From positions 1-38,836 of the forward strand of contig DIBV01000010.1 in the NCBI GenBank assembly GCA_002415085.1: 38,836 nt of DNA, written 5' to 3'. The notes below the pieces were generated by a model. That model was not told where the DNA came from, searched no databases, and worked only from the letters and a program-made list of their open reading frames with translations. Position 1 is the first letter of the stretch. Each line of letters begins with the position of its first letter. The position numbers and the translations under genes were made by a program. The stretch comes from Arsukibacterium sp. UBA5043. Lineage in GTDB: Bacteria; Pseudomonadota; Gammaproteobacteria; Enterobacterales; Alteromonadaceae. Below, in pieces: positions 1-7,596 of the stretch.

Positions 1-595
1 AAACAGGCATTAATAACGCAACCCTCTACTTTTAGCGTCAATTAAAAATGGGTGTATTACCTTAAGAACTCAATCGCCTCAATTGAAAATAATTATCAGA
101 GATTTTGAGGTGAATTCAATACATGACTATATGGAAAGTGGAAAAGTAAATCTTGCGATCTCATTCCCTGACTGTGTTCCTTCGTCATATCTGACGATGA
201 AACTTTTTGAAGAACAGCATGTATGTGTAACATCAAATTTTTCTAGCATTCCAAAAATAAGTGCAACACTAAAGCAAGTCGCTGAGCATCCTAATATTTC
301 AGCATCGCCTTCGCGCCCAAATTTTAAAGGTTCTATTGATGATTGGTTTGAAAAACATGATTTAACGAGAAATGTTGTGATTACAGCACCTTGTTTCTCA
401 GTTGTCCCCTTATATCTAAACGTGACAGATTCGCTCGCATTCTTACCTTCAAGAGCTGTGAATGAAAGTAGCTTGGTAGAAATCAAGCTGGATGAAATGC
501 CTGAACCTTTTGATGTTATTGTCGCGTGGCATCCAAGGACAAACGATGACCCACTCCAAAAGTGGGTTATCTCTAAGTTAGTACAGTTTACATGA
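1..595 (+). pseudogene. Decayed LysR-family regulator, C-terminal effector-binding part
   Basis: An open frame from a TTG at 83 to a TGA ending at 595 encodes about 170 residues that match the second half of a LysR effector-binding domain. Visible family landmarks are a GKVNLAIS segment (usually GxxDLAI), a TDSLAFLPSRAV segment and a closing WHPRTNDDPLQKW segment. There is no helix-turn-helix. Upstream of 83 the similarity appears to continue but jumps frames: LRTQSPQLKI directly before and across the TTG (frame 2), KMGVLP at about 45-62 (frame 3), and PSTFSVN at about 22-42 (frame 1). Stops at 14-16 (TAA), 63-65 (TAA) and 43-45 (TAA) interrupt these frames. I read this as a gene broken by several small indels and running off the left edge. 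It is AT-rich compared with the rest of the window. A short intact CDS from 83 is the alternative, but it could not bind DNA as a LysR protein does. Confidence 0.6.
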
Positions 596-786
596 GGCTA
601 ATCGTGTCCATGTTTTTTATGAATGTCCGCTTCTGGCACAGAGCAGTTATTCAGGATTATAAGTTTTTCGGGTTCAGGGATCCGGATGGCGTTGCGAGCA
701 CTTGGCTAGGTATATATTAATTATTAAGAGCAAAGGTCAATACTTGAAGGCTTGAAGGTAAGTTAAAACGAAGAAAAGTCACGATA

Positions 787-805
787 TGGTCACCATTTGG
801 TCACC
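787..805. repeat. Short direct repeat TGGTCACC, two copies 11 bp apart
   Basis: The octamer TGGTCACC occurs at 787-794 and again at 798-805, one helical turn apart, just beyond the terminator of the tRNA-Arg gene. The stretch 596-811 between the LysR remnant and that terminator otherwise shows no coding signal. Because it lies beside a tRNA 3' end, where tyrosine recombinases often act, the repeat could be a leftover protein-binding site. That role is inference; it could be chance. Confidence 0.35.
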
Positions 806-811
806 GAGCAT

Positions 812-843
812 AAAAAAAGGCCCTGCTTTTCAGCTAAGGCCTT
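812..843 (-). terminator. Rho-independent terminator of tRNA-Arg
   Basis: Read on the minus strand, AAGGCC at 843-838 pairs with GGCCTT around 823-818, enclosing a small inner AGC/GC stem, and is followed by a run of seven T residues (818-812). It sits 8 bases past the encoded CCA end of the tRNA, as expected for a singly transcribed tRNA gene. Confidence 0.8.
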
Positions 844-851
844 GATTTAAT

Positions 852-928
<77 letters not shown>

Positions 929-955
929 AACCGTCGCACTTTGGTGCGAGCGCGC

Positions 956-984
956 ATTATAGACAGCCTTTTGTTGTAAGTCTA
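956..984 (-). promoter_or_regulatory. Promoter of tRNA-Arg
   Basis: On the minus strand a perfect -10 box TATAAT (961-956) is preceded, with a 17-base spacer, by TAGACT (984-979), which matches 4 of 6 positions of the -35 consensus. The -10 box is followed at once by GCGCGC, a GC-rich discriminator of the kind linked to stringent control at stable-RNA promoters. The leader then contains a small CGCAC/GTGCG hairpin before the tRNA. Confidence 0.7.
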
Positions 985-1088
985 TTCCCTGACAGTGCGT
1001 TTTTTAGGCAAACAGTTTTTCAGGCAGTGATTGCGCCACTGGCTCTGAAAAGCTAGAGTAACTGAATTGTGGTTGAGGAACCTGTTTA

Positions 1089-3008
1089 ATGGTTGGTTTT
1101 GTTAGCGCGCTGCGCTATTGGCACTGGTTATTGTTAGTTGTATTGGCTGGTGTGTCTTTACTGGCCACTGAAATTTTAGTTGAGCACGAACAACAACTTA
1201 TCCGCAGCCAGCAATTACGCCATGAAGTGGCCAGTGCTGGCCAGTTAAAAGCCATGCTTGAATCAGAGCTAAATATCCCACTGTATTTAACCGTCGGCTT
1301 AGCCTCTTATGTCAAAGCCAGTGACGGTATGGTAGATAAAGCCGAGCTGGATATTTTACTGCCCGGGCTGGTCGAGCAAGCCAAGCATATCCGCAATATT
1401 GGTGTGGCACCGGACAATCGGCTGCAATATATTTATCCGCTTGCCGGCAATGAGCGCGCCATTAATTTATATTACCCCGATTTACCCGACCAATGGCCGG
1501 CAGTCGCCGAAACAATTCGTAGCGGCCAGGCCCGGTTAATTGGCCCGATTCGGCTGGTGCAAGGAGGTCAGGCTTTTATTTACCGACTGCCGATCTTTAT
1601 TCCCGATGATACTTATTGGGGCATTCTAAGCACTGTGATTAATATTGAAACCATCTGGTCTTTGCTGGCAGATAAGGCGGCAGAGCAAAATGTCACTATT
1701 GCGCTCAGAGCTAAAACGCCCGGCCAAAATGAATACGGCAACAGCTTTTTCGGTGAGCCAGAATTATTTTATGACGACAGCCTGCTGCTTAATCTGGCCA
1801 TTCGCGGCGCAGATTGGCAAATGGCCATCAGAGCTACCGGTCCGGTGCTTAACAGGGGGTTGTTGTTACGCGTTAGCTTGTATGCTGGCACCCTTTGTCT
1901 GCTTATTTTACTAGCCTGGTTATTTTACTCCAGGCAAAGACTACGCCAAACGGCTAATGAGCTAAGCCACAGCGAAAGCTACTTACGGGCAGTGATGGAT
2001 AACGTACGCGATGCCATCGTTGTGACCAGCGAGGACGGCATTATAGAAGATGCAAATTTGTCCTGTTTCCGATTGTATGGCTATCCCAGAGACAGCTTGC
2101 AAGGCTTACACTGGTCGATGTTGCTGGCTACCCCCCAAAATATTGACGAGATTTACAGCGCCACGTCAGCACCCGAACAAGAGTTTGAAGGTCTGGGCTT
2201 ACGCCAGGATAGTAGTCAGTTCGAGCTATCGTTAACACGAACCAGGCTGGTTCAGGGCCAGCAGCAGCAACAGTTAATGTTGATCCGGGATATTACAGAA
2301 CGTAAACGAATTGAAAAACTGAAAAATGATTTTGTTGCCACGGTAAGCCATGAATTACGGACACCACTAACCGCTATTAACGGTGCCCTTGGTCTGGCCA
2401 TTGGTGGTGCGCTGGGGGATTTGAACCAGGCTGCACAGAAAATGCTGACCATGGCTCATAGCAGTTGTGGCCAGCTAAATCAGCTGATCAACGATTTACT
2501 GGATACGGAGCGCCTGGCCAGCGGCAAAATGCGCTTTGCCATTTCAGAGGTGGCCTTAATACCTTTGCTGGAGCAAAACATCACTCAGATTAAAGCGATG
2601 CAGCATCAGCAGCGCCTGGTTATCAACCAGGATAATCAAAAACCCTATCTTGTCATGGCGGATAAAGGCCGCTTAAGCCAGGTGTGCCTGAATTTGTTGT
2701 CAAATGCCGTAAAGTTTTCATCGGCTGACAGTGTGGTTGAAATTAAGTTAAGTGAACATGGCGGGATGATTCGGGTCAGCATTATTGATCAGGGTAAGGG
2801 GGTTAGTGGCGAGTTTTTACCGCGTTTATTTCAGCGGTTTGCTCAGGCCGATAATCACAACAGTCGTCAGCATGCCGGCACCGGCCTCGGATTAGCGATC
2901 AGTAAAGCACTAATAGAACAAATGGACGGCAATATTGGTTATCAGCGTTTGGCGCAAGGTAGCTGCTTCTATTTTGAATTACCAGCAGCCGGGGCTTTAT
3001 CTGACTAA
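1089..3008 (+). CDS. CHASE-PAS sensor histidine kinase
   Basis: A 639-residue membrane sensor kinase. An N-terminal membrane helix (about residues 10-27) and a second one (about 257-280) enclose a roughly 220-residue periplasmic region with CHASE-domain character (ELNIPLYLTVGLASYV near its start). A PAS domain follows (about 295-405, with VRDAIVVTSEDGIIEDANLS). The HisKA domain has its phospho-accepting His421 in SHELRTP. The HATPase domain has the N box Asn539 (NLLSNAVKF), a DQGKGVSGE G1 box and a GTGLGLAIS G2 box. No receiver or HPt domain is fused, and no response regulator lies nearby, so it is an orphan kinase with unknown partner and ligand. A GAGG stretch 10 bases before the ATG is a weak ribosome binding site. 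Confidence 0.9.
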   Translation: MVGFVSALRYWHWLLLVVLAGVSLLATEILVEHEQQLIRSQQLRHEVASAGQLKAMLESELNIPLYLTVGLASYVKASDGMVDKAELDILLPGLVEQAKHIRNIGVAPDNRLQYIYPLAGNERAINLYYPDLPDQWPAVAETIRSGQARLIGPIRLVQGGQAFIYRLPIFIPDDTYWGILSTVINIETIWSLLADKAAEQNVTIALRAKTPGQNEYGNSFFGEPELFYDDSLLLNLAIRGADWQMAIRATGPVLNRGLLLRVSLYAGTLCLLILLAWLFYSRQRLRQTANELSHSESYLRAVMDNVRDAIVVTSEDGIIEDANLSCFRLYGYPRDSLQGLHWSMLLATPQNIDEIYSATSAPEQEFEGLGLRQDSSQFELSLTRTRLVQGQQQQQLMLIRDITERKRIEKLKNDFVATVSHELRTPLTAINGALGLAIGGALGDLNQAAQKMLTMAHSSCGQLNQLINDLLDTERLASGKMRFAISEVALIPLLEQNITQIKAMQHQQRLVINQDNQKPYLVMADKGRLSQVCLNLLSNAVKFSSADSVVEIKLSEHGGMIRVSIIDQGKGVSGEFLPRLFQRFAQADNHNSRQHAGTGLGLAISKALIEQMDGNIGYQRLAQGSCFYFELPAAGALSD

Positions 3009-3139
3009 AATTTGCTCCTGCCCGGTTTTTGTCTTAATTTGCTTACCACTGGCTGCAAAACGCGGCTTTTTGTTACCTTTTTTGACATACTGCATCTGCT
3101 ACAGCTCGCCTGTATGGGCATGGCTGATAATAATGACTA

Positions 3140-3153
3140 GCGGCTTCAGCCGC
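3140..3153 (+). promoter_or_regulatory. Small leader hairpin before the M3 peptidase gene
   Basis: GCGGC TTCA GCCGC forms a 5-bp perfect stem with a 4-base loop, 9 bases before the AAGGAG ribosome binding site (3163-3168). It has no T run, so it is not a terminator. It may only affect leader stability. The 168-base gap after the kinase gene holds no gene. Confidence 0.3.
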
Positions 3154-3176
3154 AATTTCGCCAAGGAGACATAACA

Positions 3177-5345
3177 ATGCGCAAAACGATACTCGCTACT
3201 GCGATGGGAGCCATTTTCGCGCTGAGCGCCTGCTCAGACAATACTGCCCCTAAGCAGGTAGCATCCGCTCCCTCAGCCGTTGAGAATACTAAAGTGACCA
3301 GCAGCAACCCTTTTTTTCAGCAAAGCAGCCTGCAATATCAGGCGCCCGATTTTACTGCTTTTAATGATGACCACTTTTTGCCTGCGTTTGAAGAAGGCAT
3401 GAAGCAGCACATGGCTGAAGTGGAAGTAATCGCCAATAACCCGGCCGAACCTACGTTTGACAATACCCTGGTTGCCCTGGAAAAAAGTGGTGAAATGTTA
3501 AACCGGGTGTCTCGGGTATTTTACAACCTTACCGGCACTGACAGTAACGAACAACGGCGTAAAATTCAGTCTGAACTGGCGCCAAAAATGGCCGCTCATT
3601 CTGACAACATCAGTTTAAACCCTGCCCTGTTTGCCCGGGTTAAAGCGATATACGACAACCGTAATGATTTACAACTGGATGCAGAGAGTGTGCGACTGGC
3701 TGAAGTGTATTACGACCGCTTTGTACGTGCCGGTGCCCAGCTGACTGAAGAGCAGAAAACGGCTATTCGGGCGCTGAATGAAGAGCACTCCAACCTGACC
3801 ACCAAGTTTTCGCAAAGCCTGCTGGCTGAAACCAAAAATATCGCCGTTGTGGTTGATAACAAAGAACAACTGGCCGGCTTAACCGATGCCCAGATCACAG
3901 CAGCAGCCGCTGCGGCAAAAGCCGCCGGCCATGATGGTAAATACCTGCTAAGCATTACCAATACTACCCGTCAGCCAGTACTGAGCCAGCTTGATAACCG
4001 TGAACTGCGTAAGCGGGTGTGGGAAGCCTCTGCGTATCGTGGCCAAAGCGGTGAGTTTAACACTACGCCTATCGTCAGCCGTTTAGCGCAACTGCGCGCA
4101 GAGCGCGCCAAATTACTGGGTTATGCAAACTGGGCCAGTTATGGTCTGGAAGCGCAAATGGCCAAAACACCGGAAGCCGTTTTTGATATGCTCGGCAGCA
4201 TGGTGCCGGCCGTGGTAGAAAATACCAAAAAGGAACTGGCTGATATCAACGCGATGATCAAACAGCAAGGCGGTGATTTCGAAGCCCAGCCCTGGGACTG
4301 GGAATATTACGCAGAATTGGTACGGCAGGCTAAATATGATTTAGACGAAAACGAAGTTAAACAGTACTTTGAGTTTAACCGGGTACTGGAAGACGGCGTA
4401 TTTTATACTCTGAACCGTTTTTACGGTATTCGGTTCGAACCGCGTCCGGATTTACCGGTGTACCATCCGGATGTAAAAGCTTATGAAGTATTTGACGCTG
4501 ATGGCTCCAGCCTGGCTATTTTTTATGCTGATTACTTTGCCCGTGAAGGCAAACGTGGCGGCGCCTGGATGAGCTCTTTCGTTGGCCAGTCTAACTTACT
4601 GGGTACCAAGCCTGTGGTGGTGAATGTAATGAACATTCCTAAGGCACCTGAAGGTAGCCCAACGTTAATCAGCTATGACCATACCACTACGATATTCCAT
4701 GAACTTGGGCATGGTATTCATGGCATGTTCTCTGACGTGAAGTATCCAACGTTAGCCGGTACAGCGGTATCGCGTGACTTTGTTGAGTTTCCTTCTACTT
4801 TTGAAGAAGACTGGGCACAACACCCTGAAGTATTAGGTAACTACGCTAAACACTACGAAACCGGCGAGCCTATTCCAAAAGAATTGCTGGATAAAGTACT
4901 GCGCTCACGCAGCTTTAACCAGGGCTATGACACCCTGGAATATATGTCTGCTGCTTTGTTAGACATGGAGTGGCACTCACTGTCAGCGGATGAGCCTCTG
5001 CAGGATGTGGTGGCGTTTGAAGCTGCAGCCCTGAAAAAGCACGGCGTAGACTTACCAGCGGTACCCCCGCGCTATAAGTCACCGTTCTTCTCCCATTCCA
5101 TGGGTGGCGGCTACTCAGCCGGTTATTATGCCTATATGTGGAGTGAAATTCTGGCGGCAGATGCTTTTGCCTATGTGCAGTCGCGTGGCGGTCTAACCCG
5201 GGAGAATGGCGATCATTACCGCAAGAACATTCTGGAAGTAGGTAATTCACGGCCAACCATGGAATCGTATAAAGCATTCCGCGGCCAGGAGCCGACTACT
5301 GAAGCGTTGTTAATTCGTCGCGGTTTGAAAACCAAAGTAGACTAA
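3177..5345 (+). CDS. M3-family zinc oligopeptidase, lipoprotein (Dcp-like)
   Basis: A 722-residue thimet-type metallopeptidase that cleaves short peptides. The zinc site is clear: His508-Glu509-x-x-His512 in FHELGHGIHG, with Glu537 (VEFPST) 29 residues after the first histidine, the spacing seen in the family. Length and organisation fit peptidyl-dipeptidase Dcp. Unlike cytoplasmic E. coli Dcp, it begins with a lipoprotein signal: a basic start, a hydrophobic stretch and the lipobox LSAC with Cys19. Ser at +2 predicts the outer membrane. It probably trims peptides in the periplasm; substrate choice is not visible. The start is fixed by AAGGAG (3163-3168) 8 bases upstream. It is followed by a strong terminator and is probably monocistronic. 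Confidence 0.93.
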   Translation: MRKTILATAMGAIFALSACSDNTAPKQVASAPSAVENTKVTSSNPFFQQSSLQYQAPDFTAFNDDHFLPAFEEGMKQHMAEVEVIANNPAEPTFDNTLVALEKSGEMLNRVSRVFYNLTGTDSNEQRRKIQSELAPKMAAHSDNISLNPALFARVKAIYDNRNDLQLDAESVRLAEVYYDRFVRAGAQLTEEQKTAIRALNEEHSNLTTKFSQSLLAETKNIAVVVDNKEQLAGLTDAQITAAAAAAKAAGHDGKYLLSITNTTRQPVLSQLDNRELRKRVWEASAYRGQSGEFNTTPIVSRLAQLRAERAKLLGYANWASYGLEAQMAKTPEAVFDMLGSMVPAVVENTKKELADINAMIKQQGGDFEAQPWDWEYYAELVRQAKYDLDENEVKQYFEFNRVLEDGVFYTLNRFYGIRFEPRPDLPVYHPDVKAYEVFDADGSSLAIFYADYFAREGKRGGAWMSSFVGQSNLLGTKPVVVNVMNIPKAPEGSPTLISYDHTTTIFHELGHGIHGMFSDVKYPTLAGTAVSRDFVEFPSTFEEDWAQHPEVLGNYAKHYETGEPIPKELLDKVLRSRSFNQGYDTLEYMSAALLDMEWHSLSADEPLQDVVAFEAAALKKHGVDLPAVPPRYKSPFFSHSMGGGYSAGYYAYMWSEILAADAFAYVQSRGGLTRENGDHYRKNILEVGNSRPTMESYKAFRGQEPTTEALLIRRGLKTKVD

Positions 5346-5359
5346 ACAGTAAACCAAAA

Positions 5360-5428
5360 GGGTAAACCAGCCCGGTTTACCCGAAAAAAAGCCCCGTTGC
5401 TTATTGTTAGGCAACGGGGCTTTTTTAT
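5360..5428. terminator. Bidirectional terminator between the M3 peptidase and pmbA
   Basis: GCCCCGTTGC (5391-5400) pairs perfectly with GCAACGGGGC (5411-5420) around a 10-base loop. It has seven A residues before it and six T residues after it, so it can stop transcription from both convergent genes. A second hairpin, GGGTAAACC/GGTTTACCC (5360-5382), lies beside it and is followed by TTTT on the minus strand, adding a backup stop for pmbA. Confidence 0.9.
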
Positions 5429-5452
5429 TTGAGCTGCAGTGATTAGCGCAGG

Positions 5453-6799
5453 TTAAGCGCCGGCCACTTGCATCTGACTAATCAACACGGAGCCGGTTAG
5501 CACACCACCGCGACGGTCGACATCATTGCCTACTGCGGCAATATTCATAAACATATCAGCCAGGTTACCGGCAATTGTCACTTCGGCTACCGGGAACTGA
5601 ATTTCACCGTGTTCTACCCAGAAACCACTGGCACCGCGGGAGTAATCGCCCGTGACGGTATTAACCCCCTGGCCCATCAGTTCAGTGACCAGCAAGCCTT
5701 TGCCCATTTGCCGGCAAAGGGCAGCTAAATCGTCATTGCCATGGCTAATTAACCAGTTGTGAATACCCCCGGCATGGCCGGTACTGGCCATACCCAGTTT
5801 ACGCGCTGAATAACTGGTGGTCAGATAGGTGTTCAGTACGCCATTTTCAATTACCGCTAAGTCACGGGTTTTCACCCCTTCGGCATCAAACGGGCTGGAC
5901 GCCAAAGCCTGCGTTAAATGCGGCTTTTCCTGCACGGTTACCGCTGATGACATCACCTGCTTACCTACTTTATCCAGTAAAAAACTGGATTTCCGGTAAA
6001 TGCTGCCACCACTTATCGCAGACACCAGATGGCCAAACAAGCTGCTGGCAATGTCGGCCCGGAAAATAACCGGTACTTTCTGGGTGGGTACCTGGCGCGC
6101 ACCTAACCGGGCCACCGTTTCCAACGCTGATTCACGGCCAATTTGTTTTGGATCGAGTAATTTACTGTACTGGCGCGCCACGGTAAAACTGTAGTCGCGC
6201 TGCATCTCATCGTCCTGCTCGCCAATCACCACACAACTGAAGCTGTGGCGCGAACTCGGGTAGCCGACCAATTGGCCATGGCTGTTGCCATAAACTTTTA
6301 ATCCCTGGTGTGATGAGAACGATGCCCCTTCAGAGTTCGTGATGCGCTTATCAGTGGCAAAAGCCGCTTCTTCGGCGCCGGCACATAAGCTAATCGCCAG
6401 CTCTGTGCTGATACTATCCGGATAAAATAAATCTAAATCCGGTGGGCTGAACTCAAGCCAACCCGCTTCAGCCACCCCGGCGTGCGGGTCTTCAGAGGTA
6501 TAACGGGCAATATCAGCGGCGGCAGCGACGGCACGTTCCAGCGCCTGCGGGCTTAAATCTGCAGTGGAGGCCGAGCCTTTGCGCTGGCCAAAATATAAAC
6601 TGATCCCCAGGCCACCGTCCTGGTTAAATTCGACTGTTTCTACCTCGCCATGGCGGGTTTCCACGCTTAAGCCGCGGGTACGGCTCATTGATGCTTCTGC
6701 ACTGCTGGCACCCAGCGCTTTGGCGCGGGCCAATACTGCACTGACGGCATCTTTAACTTCGGCTATTTCCTGCCAGACGTTTTGTTCTGTTACTTGCAT
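5453..6799 (-). CDS. pmbA: PmbA/TldE, metalloprotease-like partner of TldD
   Basis: PmbA (TldE) forms a heterodimer with TldD that processes modified peptides such as microcin B17 precursor and degrades the CcdA antitoxin in E. coli. It belongs to the U62/TldD-PmbA family but lacks the HExxxH site, and none is visible here. Family signs include LGASSAEASMSRTRGLSVETR near the N-terminus and GDYSRGASGFWVEHG near the C-terminus. I chose the ATG at 6799 (448 residues), preceded by AGAGTG, rather than the in-frame ATG at 6841: the extra 14 residues have no family counterpart and lack a good ribosome binding site. It is divergent from darP, as in E. coli. The catalytic partner tldD lies about 2 kb away on the same strand, separated by darP and the aminotransferase gene. 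Confidence 0.92.
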   Translation of the reverse strand: MQVTEQNVWQEIAEVKDAVSAVLARAKALGASSAEASMSRTRGLSVETRHGEVETVEFNQDGGLGISLYFGQRKGSASTADLSPQALERAVAAAADIARYTSEDPHAGVAEAGWLEFSPPDLDLFYPDSISTELAISLCAGAEEAAFATDKRITNSEGASFSSHQGLKVYGNSHGQLVGYPSSRHSFSCVVIGEQDDEMQRDYSFTVARQYSKLLDPKQIGRESALETVARLGARQVPTQKVPVIFRADIASSLFGHLVSAISGGSIYRKSSFLLDKVGKQVMSSAVTVQEKPHLTQALASSPFDAEGVKTRDLAVIENGVLNTYLTTSYSARKLGMASTGHAGGIHNWLISHGNDDLAALCRQMGKGLLVTELMGQGVNTVTGDYSRGASGFWVEHGEIQFPVAEVTIAGNLADMFMNIAAVGNDVDRRGGVLTGSVLISQMQVAGA

Positions 6800-6884
6800 A
6801 TTCACTCTTGCTGATCGCCCTGTTTGTGCCAAGCTTACCATATACTGCTAGCGGCTGCTGCCAGCAGCCAATACTTTAATGATC

Positions 6885-6954
6885 TAAGTTTAGAAGCGTA
6901 AGTTTAACAACAGAAGTTTCGTGGCTTAAGCTTGGAGATATAAGTTTAGTGATA
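6885..6954. repeat. Five 14-bp degenerate tandem repeats, core TAAGTTTA
   Basis: Five units start at 6885, 6899, 6913, 6927 and 6941, exactly 14 bases apart. They begin TAAGTTTA, TAAGTTTA, GAAGTTTC, TAAGCTTG and TAAGTTTA, so AAGYTT is kept in all five while the other half of each unit varies. The block fills the middle of the 188-base pmbA-darP intergenic region. A possible darP -10 box, TATACT (6953-6958), begins in the last unit. A unit length not divisible by three argues against coding. It could be a cluster of regulator sites or an old slippage-expanded repeat. Confidence 0.75.
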
Positions 6955-6987
6955 TACTTAACCAAACTTTGCTAACGAAGAAGCACC

Positions 6988-7527
6988 ATGACCGAAACTG
7001 AATTTAAATATGGCGACAGTAAATGGCTGGAACAACCAGACCATATCAGCAAAAGCCAGATAAAACGTGAAATGCATGCCTTGCAGACCCTGGGAGAAGA
7101 GCTGGTGGCATTAAGCCCGGCTGCCCGCGCTAAGGTACCGCTGGATGAAGAATTAGTTGATGCGCTGGAGCTGGCTGACAAACTGGCTAAGAAACGTGAA
7201 GCACTGCGTCGCCATATCCAGTTTATTGGCCGCTTAATGCGCACCCGGGATATCGAGCAGATAGAGCAGGCGCTGGCGGTAATGCGCAACACCAAACAAG
7301 CGGCAGACAAGCAATTTCATAAAGTAGAAAAGTGGCGGGAAAAACTGTTAAGTAACGACGATGCGTTAACGGAATTTGTCGCGGCCTATCCGGAAGTGGA
7401 GATCCAGCAACTGCGGTTGTTAATTCGCCAGGCCAAAAAAGAGCAGGAAAAAGAGCAGCCGCCCAAAGCCTTTAGAGAGCTGTTTCAGCTGATCCGGCCG
7501 GTTATTATGGAAAACGACGCTAATTAA
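6988..7527 (+). CDS. darP: DarP (YjgA), 50S ribosome assembly factor
   Basis: A 179-residue, charged, mostly helical protein of the YjgA/DarP family (E. coli 183 residues), which promotes late 50S subunit maturation around the peptidyl transferase centre. Recognisable parts are SKSQIKREMHALQTLGEEL near residues 20-38 and RRHIQFIGRLMRTRDIE in the middle. The ATG follows GAAGAAG, a moderate ribosome binding site. The divergent pmbA-yjgA arrangement is conserved with E. coli. The gene ends before a terminator shared with the aminotransferase gene, so it is probably transcribed alone, perhaps under control of the 14-bp repeat block upstream. Confidence 0.95.
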   Translation: MTETEFKYGDSKWLEQPDHISKSQIKREMHALQTLGEELVALSPAARAKVPLDEELVDALELADKLAKKREALRRHIQFIGRLMRTRDIEQIEQALAVMRNTKQAADKQFHKVEKWREKLLSNDDALTEFVAAYPEVEIQQLRLLIRQAKKEQEKEQPPKAFRELFQLIRPVIMENDAN

Positions 7528-7544
7528 TTGCGCTGACCACGCAA

Positions 7545-7576
7545 AAAACAAAGCCAGCAATGAGCTGGCTTTTTAA
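7545..7576. terminator. Bidirectional terminator between darP and the aminotransferase gene
   Basis: AAAGCCAGC (7550-7558) and GCTGGCTTTTT (7564-7574) form a 6-bp GC-rich stem extended by A-T pairs around a 5-base loop, with A runs on one side and T runs on the other. It can end darP on the plus strand and the long mreB-to-aminotransferase transcript on the minus strand. Confidence 0.85.
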
Positions 7577-7596
7577 ATTCTGTCGTTTAATAACAC

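Noticed and set aside
596-720. Possible small gene just after the LysR remnant
   Set aside because: Short frames such as one starting with ATG near 610 stop quickly, and none has a ribosome binding site or recognisable product.
3082-3087. Perfect TTGACA hexamer as a -35 box for the M3 peptidase gene
   Set aside because: No -10-like hexamer lies 16-18 bases downstream (CTCGCC region); TAATAA occurs only much further along, so I did not call a promoter.
4915-5277. 120-residue minus-strand open frame inside the M3 peptidase gene
   Set aside because: It is antisense to the conserved C-terminus of the peptidase, and its composition (many His, Arg, Pro) is typical of a shadow frame.
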